Below, one piece after another: positions 60,101 through 64,000 of a DNA stretch of 64,000 nt. The stretch's first letter is position 1; each line of letters opens with the position of its first letter. The notes below the pieces were generated by a model that was not told the origin of the DNA, made no database searches, and saw only the letters and a list, made by a program, of their open reading frames with translations. The stretch comes from Anthonomus grandis grandis. Lineage: Eukaryota > Arthropoda > Insecta > Coleoptera > Curculionidae. The stretch is taken from positions 17,711,167 through 17,775,166 of the forward strand of contig NC_065547.1 of assembly GCF_022605725.1 (NCBI RefSeq). Direction: 5' to 3'. The position numbers were made by a program, and so were the translations under genes.

Positions 60101-60361
60101 GAAAGGAATATAATTATCTAGACTTTCTAGACGATACATGTTCCACTCCTGCTAAGAAGTTCAGGTGGAGAACTTTGAGAATGTAAAATATCACAAAACT
60201 TTTGGGTGTCAAAAAAGACTCATTTATCATCTAGAATATATAAATTAAGTTAAATAAAACATATATTCTCTTTTTTTTCTAGGTACGCCCCATTACGGCG
60301 GATGTGGTCAAACGCACTTCGGTTACTGCTACACCTAGCTAGTATGCTGCCATTCGTGTAA
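36018..60361 (+). CDS. Fatty acyl-CoA reductase (FAR), seven-exon gene
   Basis: FARs reduce long-chain acyl-CoA to fatty alcohol with NADPH on ER or peroxisomal membranes, supplying waxes, pheromones or cuticular lipids. Exons at 36018-36197 (ATG at 36036), 42788-42904, 47095-47659, 47787-48216, 48825-49025, 49092-49217 and 60283-60361 join in matching phases for 1,680 coding bases, 559 residues, normal for insects. TGGTGFMGK at residues 46-54 is the NAD(P)-binding Rossmann motif. VVFHSAATVKFDE and HVSTAYCNC are family blocks. YTFTK at 234-238 is the catalytic YxxxK. The FAR_C domain spans exons 5-6 (LEYFTMQEWEFDDENVRAL). A hydrophobic C-terminus fits a membrane anchor. Introns are packed with transposons, and the last (11 kb) holds an antisense errantivirus. 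The last exon is inferred; alternatives are a stop two bases past the exon-6 donor or an exon at 49325-49445. The first, noncoding exon is unknown. Confidence 0.85.
36533..37355 (+). mobile_element. Small mariner-like element with transposase C-terminal relic
   Basis: The ends CAGGGTGTTCATTTGAAAA (36533) and their complement (to 37355) are flanked by TA. The arms are similar inward for about 130 bp (for example AAATGGCAAGGGGTATCGAG near 36645 mirrored near 37180). Within it, 36730-37030 on the plus strand encodes in broken frames KWIGRRGPIGP and then FTPQPESLDELRQRIIDSC and EFEHRLYHCLAKNGQHF, the C-terminus of a mariner-like transposase. Most of the gene is deleted. It appears to have landed in the tail of the next, minus-strand element. 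Confidence 0.65.
37316..38245 (-). pseudogene. Mariner-like transposase, minus-strand copy
   Basis: Starting from the ATG at 38243-38245 (MPYQYSSQEYVDMHF), the decayed frame shows the DNA-binding region RRICRQFGIPRTFVWRFLKR near 37910-37985 and HPYHYHKVQGLLKEDYYTR. Later come FQIDGAPPHFEIAVRNW (second catalytic Asp) near 37520-37570 and RWIGRCGQNHNPLDFYFMEV (third block). The central part between 37680 and 37800 is compressed and the first catalytic block is missing. Confidence 0.65.
38352..39535 (+). pseudogene. Mariner-like element and transposase, plus-strand copy
   Basis: The TIR-like CAGGTTGGCGAATAAAACAC starts near 38354. The transposase opens at the ATG at 38562 (MAVYTAAEKNQLIKWFYGG). 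It then shows, with several frame changes, NVLFLDEFSFPMHGKHNPSS near 38960 (first Asp block), KLNVWAGILGDHIMGPFFID, VYFQPDGCPADNAVKVKEFW near 39220 (second Asp) and LSPNDFYLWGYFKDTIYKHY near 39350 (third Asp). It ends at 39531. At least four disabling changes are visible. Confidence 0.7.
39536..40091. other. Noncoding intronic sequence with a CGG-rich patch
   Basis: The 138-codon minus frame at 39676-40092 has no family resemblance. A CpG-rich patch with GCGGCGGCGGCG lies at about 39811-39825. Nothing else is recognised. Confidence 0.35.
40092..40590. mobile_element. Foldback MITE with a hammerhead-like motif near one end
   Basis: Arms 40092-40282 and about 40392-40590 are inverted copies around a loop of about 110 bp. 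Shared phrases are AATGGTAACTACAT, TCTTATGATAA, TTAAAGAACA and TTCACAGAAAAAA. Near the right end CTGATGA (40534-40540) and GAAAC (40552-40556) stand in the order and spacing of the hammerhead ribozyme core. There is no coding capacity. Confidence 0.6.
40742..42710 (-). mobile_element. Mariner-like element with long TIRs
   Basis: Inverted repeats of about 300 bp or more run from about 40780-41130 to 42405-42707. Examples are TCAACTTGCCTTATCCTAAC and its complement, and CGTATGTTCTAAATTTCATGT-like blocks. CAGGGTGT ends occur at 40742 (outer left) and at 40834 / 42656 (paired), each next to TA. The outer right end is eroded. A decayed transposase lies inside on the minus strand. Confidence 0.7.
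41313..42230 (-). pseudogene. Mariner-like transposase in the 40.7-42.7 kb element
   Basis: From the ATG at 42228-42230 the frame reads MPRHNLFTNLEVLCVYAQVN and GRHARSRYQKIFPDRQHLNH, the usual N-terminus, then FRQKMPVSGRPKNISQQQKE. The C-terminal frame 41313-41552 has QYPERWIGRGGPLLW and PARSPDLNPMDFCIWGYLK with the third catalytic Asp. Several stops and frame changes lie between, including the second Asp region where the frame is lost. Confidence 0.7.
42788..42904 (+). CDS. FAR exon 2
   Basis: The exon follows TTTATTAG and ends TCA CCT|GTAAGT. It is 39 codons, phase 0 to 0, with VLLEKLLRSCPGVSKIYLL and IRPKRGQDAQERLQQLL. This is the second Rossmann strand and the RxKRGxxxxERL block typical of FARs. 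Confidence 0.95.
43104..43449. mobile_element. MITE with TTTTCTACTACCG ends, copy 1
   Basis: It starts TTTTTCTACTACCGTGCGTA and ends CGGTAGTAGAAAAA. An internal segment with TTTATAATTTGTCAACAAATG and AGTGCGTAAAGTAATTT occurs twice. No coding frame is present. Confidence 0.65.
43551..43853. mobile_element. MITE with TTTTCTACTACCG ends, copy 2
   Basis: It has the same ends as the copy at 43104-43449 and is in the same orientation, only about 100 bp away. Shared interior phrases are CACTAGTG, TTGTCAACAA and GTGCGTAAAGTAATTT. It is shorter because the internal duplication is missing. Confidence 0.65.
43854..45419. other. Intronic sequence, no gene recognised
   Basis: The sequence at about 44440-44830 is less AT-rich and of mixed complexity, but its frames show no family resemblance. 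Confidence 0.4.
45420..46400 (+). pseudogene. RTE-like LINE reverse transcriptase relic
   Basis: In broken plus frames, CEEQQGFR near 45555 precedes a lost motif A. VTTGIRQRNSLSPIMFSIIM near 45815-45880 matches the GVRQGDxLSPxLFNLxM motif. HTFKYLGANLMSNRNLKEES follows near 46045-46110, as in RTE-type LINEs. Stops are frequent and the YADD box is not found. Confidence 0.6.
46401..47094. other. Intronic sequence, nothing recognised
   Basis: The stretch ends in the polypyrimidine/AG acceptor ATAATTTTCTAG of the next FAR exon. Confidence 0.4.
47095..47659 (+). CDS. FAR exon 3
   Basis: This exon runs phase 0 to 1, from LFDLLRKERPNDLSKV through VLPIEGDITQPELAIS, NVVFHSAATVKFDE, HVSTAYCNC and the catalytic NTYTFTKALAE to IVRPSIVLSSM. 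It ends GGA CCT ACA G|GTACGT. It holds most of the NAD-binding-4 domain. Confidence 0.97.
47787..48216 (+). CDS. FAR exon 4
   Basis: It follows CATTTCTCAG and runs phase 1 to 2. It encodes IIAAAGKGLFRTMLCDKTK, KADVVPVDTVINLMIVSAW and EIPIYNCVTG, and ends SAVWVTGGKP and AT|GTAAGT. The DxxPVDxVxNxxI block is a FAR signature. Confidence 0.97.
48825..49025 (+). CDS. FAR exon 5
   Basis: The acceptor is TTTTTTTTTCCAG. The exon encodes LLKVQEKLTKAADCLEYFT, QEWEFDDENVRAL, KKDFCFDVAKINWENYLENY and VLGIRR, the conserved core of the FAR_C (sterile) domain. It ends AGA AG|GTACGT, phase 2. Confidence 0.97.
49092..49217 (+). CDS. FAR exon 6
   Basis: The exon reads FIFKEDSSSIPTARKQISKL and YMLSRIVQVIGVMVTWHFLA. 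It ends CTC AG|GTAATT, phase 2. If not spliced, the frame stops at 49219-49221 (TAA), so intron retention would give a nearly full-length protein. Confidence 0.93.
49325..49445 (+). other. Possible alternative FAR terminal exon
   Basis: After the acceptor ATTTTTCCAG the phase also fits exon 6. The frame reads FHVYYLTIWVAGNISGMF and LFSFYCAYLIIKLKTSLT, then stops. It is hydrophobic enough for a membrane tail, but I prefer the exon at 60283 because of its LASMLPFV ending. RNA would decide. Confidence 0.25.
49601..50100 (-). mobile_element. Truncated copy of the 36.5-kb mariner-like element
   Basis: CAAGGTGTTCATTTAAAAAC near 49601 and TAACCTAAAATTACTTCACC, CCCCAGGGTCACCCCCTT and AAATGGCAAGGGGTATCGAG repeat, in opposite orientation, the right half of 36533-37355. 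Remains of the transposase C-terminus are visible on the minus strand near 49970-50090. The other end is missing. Confidence 0.65.
50101..50774. other. Intronic sequence left of the errantivirus
   Basis: Nothing is recognised, except that the last 50 bases are in frame with the open stretch right of the virus (58967-59107). Confidence 0.35.
50779..51359 (-). repeat. Errantivirus 3' LTR
   Basis: This LTR is offset from the 5' LTR by exactly 7,607 bases along its whole length. It contains an imperfect 104-bp tandem duplication at 51133-51236 / 51237-51350, within U3 as read on the minus strand. The second unit carries about 12 extra bases. Confidence 0.95.
51360..51366 (-). other. Polypurine tract
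   Basis: GGGAGG on the minus strand directly abuts the start of the 3' LTR (AGTTAC). This is the expected plus-strand primer site; short tracts are normal in errantiviruses. Confidence 0.7.
51400..53016 (-). CDS. env: Errantivirus envelope glycoprotein (env, F-like)
   Basis: The likely start is the ATG at 53014-53016, right after a splice acceptor; the nine bases upstream in frame lack an ATG. The protein of about 538 residues begins with a hydrophobic signal (MRILLILSPLFLILI). It has a furin-like RSKR site followed by GLLNLGGRISKWLFGTLDAD, the cleavage and fusion-peptide region shared with baculovirus F proteins, near residues 105-130. Several Cys follow (CEEVENTFYC, NCTTVSI, IEDCSIEE). A single membrane span (VIYLVVSVLILLVVTWY) lies near residue 500, with a basic cytoplasmic tail. 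It would mediate membrane fusion and cell-to-cell spread. The frame is intact. Expression needs a spliced mRNA. It lies 26 bases beyond the pol stop. Confidence 0.92.
   Translation of the reverse strand: MRILLILSPLFLILITNGSIQELSNPILPLSLQPSRIILSKHTYVSYLNFSELLEIRDNLAYHLGFITRKNNMGNHTINLIKQAETLLLYVNNTLQILYPKLRSKRGLLNLGGRISKWLFGTLDADDGERINSILEHLNKNNNILQDSINEEITMAKDIMIKTNHSLSQIKSNLKIIGDIINSFSVELNDINTLDLLINSLLTFYIQLNQITNAITFANLNKVHPTFLTLQNLNYLILQTKSIYSTNQVAQFKNHYSYYSFLGIQLVFKNDKIIFLIHFPILMDNSFKTYFVYPIPIDNKIIIPPKPYLVLNERNEFYQYQETPCEEVENTFYCKNKLRADEDCIVDIIQRNQPQNCTTVSIHLKKAIANQVTPHSVLLTTPTKILVIEDCSIEERHELNPGSYLITIPTKCHFIINNEKFVAGTEEISPALVIRLSKLDLSLLPEHYETLKLTNLDLEEINHLTAKIKSQHEVKLMDSIVRTPPLWVHIVIYLVVSVLILLVVTWYYRTCYPYPIWFIRRQRKNQEDAELDDQPRSP
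53016..53030 (-). other. Predicted splice acceptor for env mRNA
   Basis: The pyrimidine-rich TTTATTTGTTTCAG ends at 53017, and the next three bases are the env ATG. It pairs in principle with the donor at 58155, as in gypsy-type env mRNAs. This is a prediction from sequence. Confidence 0.65.
53043..56639 (-). CDS. pol: Errantivirus pol polyprotein (protease, RT, RNase H, integrase)
   Basis: The pol frame opens at 56639 after a TGA and has no ATG near its start (TTG at 56603), consistent with -1 frameshifting from gag. In order it shows the aspartic protease (LLIDSGSHISLLN), RT (IDYRKLNAKTVQDRFPIPN, FSTLDLASSFHQI, LVYMDDIIIFSTT with catalytic DD), RNase H (LTTDASKYAIGGVL, TEKELLAIIW, RTDHRPLKWL) and the integrase zinc finger (HHIYKTGHRG...CNICQKSK). 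The integrase core follows: RIHIDTLSIS, CDNGIEFN, SYIERFHST, the D-D-E triad. The C-terminus is basic. At about 1,190 residues it is full length, and all catalytic residues I can check are present. It matures by proteolysis in the particle. Confidence 0.95.
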   Translation of the reverse strand, partial: KFSRTSLCNEFYLTNDLDNRKLPYIKILGYGKPIKLLIDSGSHISLLNPHLAKTFFSEFIVIKPNIIKTACGQQESKYEAHIPAFKEFDSCQKIIFTLFDFHSFFDGLISFRDLRNMGFNWNLQQNILFKDKITLPVHQCTPSDYNCFNITLNENEILKIKLPTNATLDGTYYIPYNKLNSHCFIPEGVTYVKNGHAMVEIHNVNIDDTYVSLNKPIEVFPIDNWDLYQTEIEKNYFCPNETEIGSLLRLEHLNEEEKHKVVTLCTKFKSIFQNPNEPLSSTTQTCHKIITTDEEPLYTKSYRLPQVHKEEVNQQIGKMLEDGIIRNSTSPWSSPIWIVPKKLDASGTPKWRLVIDYRKLNAKTVQDRFPIPNIDELLDKLGKCQYFSTLDLASSFHQIKIHQDSIEKTAFSTEQGHYEFLRMPFGLKNAPATFQRMINEILKQYINRTCLVYMDDIIIFSTTLDEHIKNLKEIFKKLQEYNLKVQLDKCEFLKKETEFLGHIITPEEIKPNPKKIDAILKIPLPKTHKEVKSFLGMVGFYRKFINNLSKITKPMTLCLKKGKKVEHTQDFIQAFETCKAILCNEPVLIHPDFSKVFKLTTDASKYAIGGVLSQNGKPVCYASRTLNPNEINYSVTEKELLAIIWSVKYFRPYLFGRHFQIRTDHRPLKWLESLKEPNSKLVRWRLLLSEYDYEIDYIKGKDNSVADSLSRNTAEPINSNYTNPIANPNSLYNEPGDIDISIQDFFENNVTTVHSADEPPLLSYPYCDKPLNYHKQQMIIKMSESSTVPRFIKEKVFENFRYFVHIRKRFLEEDLEEFIANLKNDVTYYMHFPNKEDERYFLKNIQAKIGRITSKLMICSSKITDVVLGSEQQDKINYHHIYKTGHRGITTTIDSLKRNYYWPTLVKDVTNYINNCNICQKSKYERNPNQFIFQPVPIGSKPFERIHIDTLSISKEKFLTVIDSFSKFAQVYNIPGVNAVNVLDGLLTFISHYGLPETIVCDNGIEFNNNNFTDFCKLHKIKLHYTTPKNPNSNSYIERFHSTLLEQIRIKTQQNPKESLNNLIKYSLIHYNNTIHSATEYTPFEIVSGHFTSKDPFDVEEKNIVSKYVQTHKDNLKDRYKEINEKIQEKKNQKLEKINSKRVEPINISVDDNIYHKELPRDKLAPRYVRIDPIAQTTNKVKTNTSKYSKHNIKRRKK
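56600..58000 (-). CDS. gag: Errantivirus gag
   Basis: The 466-residue frame starts at the ATG at 57998-58000 and ends with the TGA at 56600-56602. An S/N-rich N-terminus is followed by a Retrotrans_gag-like region near residues 95-260 (FLDIIPNYSGDPCELHNFL, WNKVKEVLRLSFSDQ, LKPYSKENPYNFG). A long P/Q/N-rich C-terminus follows. I see no CCHC zinc knuckle, as is usual for errantivirus gag. It forms the particle core. Its last 13 codons overlap pol in the -1 frame. Confidence 0.92.
   Translation of the reverse strand: MFHDLKEAQKLNNEFREQIKNLGNNSSSSDTSNNSSSKESPLDYQNTYFEFPSPNLDNISDQLANIHLKNNMSENYQQIRLFLDIIPNYSGDPCELHNFLAACDETLITFATESETVKKLIFRGIIGKLKGKALTLISSRLELDTWNKVKEVLRLSFSDQRSFTCLLHELHNLKPYSKENPYNFGVRCQYTRSLIFSSINDDATLSNDAKVAQISNIEKLILITYLKYLPLNIQTAVRLKNPLNLETAMRHVIEEENFISFVSNTERRQTQNTLPPPKYKTPSQNFYQTYPQTSRFPNPNFGYDQQNFQNFPSQPININPRPIPNQRFFTNQQVFGKPKPQTNVWKPTNKVITEKPTPMSGISTIATKPQSQQNKPVTYQQPRSNNYFVPQSRPTFRFEELHNSELPSELDTDQNPIEDINILLQENPVEQHDDYLIPDLNDLPNSDQEPVDDENFPEQASVTNFI
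56633..56639 (-). promoter_or_regulatory. -1 ribosomal frameshift heptamer A AAT TTT
   Basis: Read in the gag frame the minus strand is GAA AAT TTT CCA. The A-AAT-TTT heptamer fits the X-XXY-YYZ rule, and the pol frame opens exactly here, immediately after a TGA in that frame. Slipping back one base leads directly into pol. Confidence 0.7.
58001..58368 (-). other. Errantivirus 5' leader with uORF and env splice donor
   Basis: An ATG at 58156-58158 is followed at once by GTAAGA, so the ATG sits directly before a strong splice donor (GT at 58155-58154). Unspliced RNA would read a 41-codon uORF ending at 58036, ahead of gag. Spliced RNA would fuse this AUG to the env exon in frame. Confidence 0.55.
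58369..58385 (-). other. Primer-binding site, tRNA-Ser type
   Basis: GGCGCAGTCGGTAGGAT on the minus strand immediately follows the 5' LTR (whose last base gives the leading T). It resembles the tRNA-Ser primer sites of 297/17.6-type elements. Confidence 0.8.
58386..58966 (-). repeat. Errantivirus 5' LTR
   Basis: This is the partner of 50779-51359, with no difference detected by eye. It would drive transcription on the minus strand, antisense to FAR. The U3 duplication is at 58740-58843 / 58844-58957. An AATAAA-type signal reads on the minus strand near 58458-58464. Confidence 0.95.
58967..59107 (+). other. GC-rich open frame abutting the provirus, unidentified
   Basis: After the LTR the plus frame reads YHRSQSIIADWVVERGAGE and LGLDVIESMIGFSLFYATCV, ending at TAA 59105-59107, which is followed by TAAAG. 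Base composition is richer in GC than its surroundings. The same frame continues on the far left of the virus (about 50724-50778), so before the insertion it was open for roughly 62 codons. I do not recognise the protein. Its start has no phase-compatible acceptor for FAR exon 6. It may be a relic exon, a TE fragment or chance. Confidence 0.3.
59108..59599. other. Intronic sequence, nothing recognised
   Basis: I find no supported feature in this part of the last FAR intron. Confidence 0.35.
59600..59760 (-). pseudogene. Short LINE (RTE-like) RT relic
   Basis: The minus strand reads KIVKSLRPNDIPTELFQM near 59600-59660, resembling the GKAPGxDGIPTELIK stretch before RT motif 1. It is too short for firm placement. 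Confidence 0.35.
59847..59902. repeat. Perfect 25-bp hairpin
   Basis: The arms 59847-59871 and 59878-59902 are exact inverted copies with a 6-base loop (ATGAAG). Part of the arm (ATAGTGTGATGTTA) is repeated once more directly after, at 59901-59914. Confidence 0.85.
60283..60361 (+). CDS. Probable last exon of FAR
   Basis: After a strong acceptor (CTTTTTTTTCTAG) the phase fits exon 6 exactly. The exon reads YAPLRRMWSNALRLLLHLAS and then MLPFV and TAA (60359-60361). The basic-then-hydrophobic ending suits a FAR membrane tail. Its distance of 11 kb from exon 6 is explained largely by the 8.2-kb provirus. Confidence 0.6.
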
Positions 60362-61120
60362 AAGAATACAAATCTAAATTAACAAGAATTTAACATTTGT
60401 CAACCAACTTGATACGAAGCTAAACAAATACTATCAATTGGTTATAATATCGCTTATAAGCCATCAGGCAATATATAGAACTTTGGTTCGGAGCGCGGCT
60501 GACATGTATGTACGTTATTCAGACCTATATACTACATAATATGGTCTTAGTCACATTTAAATAGTCGTGAAACATTTCATGTTCAAATATACATATTTAA
60601 CTGTGTATGACATAGTTATAATGTTGGATAGAGTAATTTTTTTGCTTATAGAAAGGGTGGGGGAGCGAGAGAACCGATACTTCAAAGTTCTATTTTGAAA
60701 TGTTGTTTTTACAGTAACACCGATATCACTTTGGACTTGGGTGTTACTACAAGGTACTGCCTACAGTGGTAGTAACTCAATAATTATAATTAAACGTTGC
60801 TATTTTTTTCTTACATGCTCTGAGATTTCTTTAGCGTGCTTCCATTCGGTTGGCTTCCTATAAGCGAAATTTTACGCACACAATTTACGAAAGCCAATAA
60901 ACCATTTCTTCTGAATTTCCTCGTATTTGTGGTGACGGTCGTTGGGTTTAATTAGTTACCTCAGACGTTTTACTTATTTTTAAATCCCCAAAGAATGGCA
61001 ACGTTTTTTAATTTTTTTTTTTGTAAAATTACGACCACATATATGCTTTGTTTTTAGGTAATTTATTAAATACTTATAATTAATAAATGTATATGTCGAT
61101 TTTAGCGATATTATTTGTTT
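60362..61120 (+). other. Probable FAR 3' UTR and flank
   Basis: The first AATAAA after the stop is at 60896-60901. No other gene is seen. Confidence 0.4.

Positions 61121-61123
<3 letters not shown>

Positions 61124-61187
<64 letters not shown>
61124..61187. repeat. (TA)n microsatellite
   Basis: About 32 TA dinucleotides, followed by more imperfect TATATTTATA to 61225. The I/Y-repeat frames on both strands are not genes. Confidence 0.95.
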
Positions 61188-61199
<12 letters not shown>

Positions 61200-61225
61200 T
61201 TATTTATATTTATATATGTATACAT

Positions 61226-63590
61226 AATATACATTATGAATTTATTGATTCGCTCATTCCAAATTGTTTGGGGCGTATACATATATTTTTTGATTGGTCA
61301 TGCATGTCAAGAGAGAGAGACAACAAATTGGTGGTATTGGGTGTCATCACAATTTCTTATTAGATATTCCTGGGATATCCCATACCAATGTCAAATGAAA
61401 GTTTGGATGTTTAGTAAGGTATGTACTGAAAATGTTTCAATTAAACATTCTGGAGTATGCTAATTAAAAGACTTAAATGTTTAAATTTTCTTTATCACTT
61501 CAACTTCAAACAATAAAGATTGAACGAAAATATACATTATTATTTAAGAAAGATTCTAACAAATTCTTAGATAGATTCAAAATAAATAATTAATCAAATA
61601 TTAAAAATACTCTGAAATTTAAACAAAAAAAAAGTAACACTTTTAATCACAGGTATAATGAGATAATCAAAAAAAATTAATGTCTCGTTAAATCAGTGAT
61701 TTGACACAACTCAATTTCAAGCAAATGTTTATTTCTCAAATTAAATGTATAGCAATACAAGGAAAGTGCAAGAATAGAAATACAGACATTTTTAAAATAA
61801 CAATTTCAATAAGCAAAATAGCGTTTTAAAGTTTTAAAATTTGCTTTTTTTCTTAAACCTGAATACGCGAGACTTTTTTGCAAAATAATTAATACAGTAA
61901 ATGTTTTTTTTGAGTTTATTTTTATTTGTTTTAACAAGGATTAATTGAAAGATACCACTGAATAAAAGAAATTTTCGGAAATAATAGAAAATATAATTTT
62001 TGTGAATGAGAAAAATTTGATTTTAAAACTCAATTTTTTTTTTAACTTTGAATTAGAAACACATAAAACTAACTTAAAGTAACTGCAAATTAAAATGTGT
62101 AGAATATTTCATTTTAAAAGAACCAATTGGAATTTATAAAATATAATTAACAGTTAAAGAAAATTTCAGATTTTGATATATTTTAATAATATTGAAATTA
62201 ATTTTTTTGAACGGTTAATAAGGGATATTCTAGGAATATTCAGTTAGAACATTCTAGGAATCCACTACCTATATGTATATTACGACATACATTTACGATT
62301 GTAATATTCCTAGTATGTCTTTAGGTTATTACAGATGATTTAATTAATTTTCCAAGTTAAAAGTTCTGTTAATCATATTGTGTATGTACATACATATTTT
62401 CGATTTTTTTTTATAATTCTGCTAAATGTGGGTGCCAAATTTACGTAATGTTTACTACTGTAAACTTTTATTTTGTTAACTTAAAAAAAAATTAAAATTG
62501 TACACCATGTAGGACCGTAGAACCTAAACTCGTAGTTGCACCTAAGTATGTGTAGCTGCAATGTTTAATTTTTAGACACCCATTAAAATATTGCATACAT
62601 TAAAATTTGTTGTACAATTAGAAATTACATAAAAAACTAGCATATCACCGGGAAATTTAAAAAAAAAGCCACTTTTATCTCTACTACCTTCACTATAAAA
62701 TCTCTCAATTGACATGCTGTCTTTGTCTCGTGGTTACGTTTAATGGTATTTAGAAGTGCTGTGCACACTAATTTGTATAGAAAATTTTAACAAAAAGACG
62801 CATTTACCTATATGTCAATGGGTATATTAAAAATCGGAAGCCCGGTCTAGTTTTTTCCGATATTTCAATCTCCGACACGTTGTATGGCAAATTGTCAAAA
62901 TGCTATAAATTATTATAAGCGTATACTGTTTTATCAGAAAATGTCGGAAAAAGTGCTTTTCGCGCGACCGTGAGTTATATATTTATTTATTTTTTGAATG
63001 GATAATACATAGAGGGATGAACTCTTAAATTTATTATTAAGATTTAAGCTCAAAGAGTCATTTTTATGAATCTGAGATTTAAGGGTGCATTTTTCTTTAA
63101 AATAAAACAAAACTCCAAAATATATTTTCAATATGCTCAAAAATTTATTTTGGATCTTGCGTGGTGAAAAGGGAGTTTTATTATTGTTAGTAAATTATTT
63201 TACCAATTTATACTAGTCCTAATATAATAGCCTGAAAGGGAAAGCTTTTTGTAATTATATATTTTTATTTATTTTTATTGCTTGTTATCAGTATTGTGAC
63301 AATGGAAATGGTTCCGCTATATCTGAAATCCAGTGTTTAAAAAGGTACTGGCTTCAGTTTATCACATCCAGGTACTTTACCACTATTTATTATAAATTTT
63401 CGAGCCTATAAAAATGATAAGTGGTTATTTAGTTCTACCTTAGGTTTATGTTGTTGGCTGATTTATTAATAATGGTAATTCATTGTATATGTTCTTGCAA
63501 AATAAAGTTAGATATTGTTTAAATTGTGTATTTTTTCATTAGTCTCTAAAATTTAAAAATATACAGAGGGTGATAAGTTTCGGACGAGTT
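61226..63590. other. AT-rich intergenic sequence, nothing recognised
   Basis: The short frames show no family resemblance. A TA/AT-rich background dominates. Confidence 0.4.
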
Positions 63591-63593
63591 ATA

Positions 63594-64000
63594 CAGGGTG
63601 CCCAGTTTAAAAATTTTGTACATGGAGATATGGCAAACCAAAAATACGGGGTGAACTAAATGAGAAAAAAAGTGCGCAATCAAGTGCATATAAATTATCT
63701 GTCATCTCAAAAATAATCTAGGCCTAGTATGTTGAAACAGGTCGAAGTCTAATGAGAAATGATTATCAAAATTACATAAGTAATTATACATAATCAAATA
63801 TTTGCAGATTTAGACGCAATAAATATCTGGCAATACCAGATTACTGACTGCAAAGTATTAAGTCCTTAATTCGTTAATACTTTGGGTGGAACGGAAAAAT
63901 CCGAAATTTGATATTTGTGAGTGAAATTTTGTAGTTCAATAGTTTGAAGAAGATAAAAATAAACACAACGAATGTAAAATTATTCGGTTCCTTATATTTA
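63594..64000. mobile_element. Left part of another CAGGGTG element, cut by the window end
   Basis: CAGGGTGCCCAGTTTAAAAA preceded by TA starts at 63594, with a CAGAGGGTGATAAG variant 30 bases before it. No matching right end lies within the window. Confidence 0.45.

Noticed and set aside
61115..61363. Frames of Y/I repeats on both strands
   Set aside because: They are translation of a (TA)n microsatellite.
1..64000. CRISPR arrays, tRNA or rRNA genes
   Set aside because: I saw no spaced direct repeats, cloverleaf box motifs or rRNA-like blocks; tRNA-like sequence occurs only as the proviral primer site.

Overview
The window is AT-rich animal nuclear DNA, most likely from an insect. The one clear host gene is an insect-type fatty acyl-CoA reductase (FAR) with spliceosomal introns, and the surrounding repeats are all metazoan or insect families: an errantivirus, piggyBac, mariner-like elements, and RTE- and I-like LINEs. 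A beetle is a plausible guess but is not proven here. No bacterial genes, rRNA, tRNA or CRISPR arrays were seen.

Layout. 0-16 kb is a nest of transposons: an RTE-like LINE relic split by a 1.5-kb near-perfect palindrome (1595-3113), a GC-rich island ending in a splice-donor-like site (3785-4143), a dispersed repeat (5407-6340), and an 8.4-kb mariner-like element (6627-15059). That element's transposase is broken first by an I-like LINE and then by a piggyBac element (12467-14544). 16-26 kb holds several decayed LINE fragments on both strands and a GC-richer island that could be the FAR promoter and noncoding first exon (23530-23851). 26-36 kb has a second foldback element (26685-27716), a second copy of the dispersed repeat, a 3.15-kb TIR element flanked by TA (30920-34072) and a Harbinger-like relic.

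The FAR gene runs on the + strand from a coding exon at 36018-36197 through 42788-42904, 47095-47659, 47787-48216, 48825-49025 and 49092-49217 to a probable last exon at 60283-60361. The splice phases agree and the sum is 1,680 coding bases, 559 residues. Its introns carry most of the repeats: at least four decayed mariner-like elements between 36.5 and 42.7 kb, a pair of small MITEs, an RTE-like relic and, in the 11-kb last intron, a complete endogenous errantivirus.

The errantivirus (50779-58966) lies antisense to FAR. It has two apparently identical 581-bp LTRs, a TATC target duplication, a tRNA-Ser-type primer-binding site, a polypurine tract, uninterrupted gag, pol and F-like env frames, a slippery heptamer at the gag/pol junction, and a donor/acceptor pair suited to an env mRNA. 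It looks young and possibly competent. Recurrent CAGGGTG transposon ends flanked by TA are the other unifying theme of the window.
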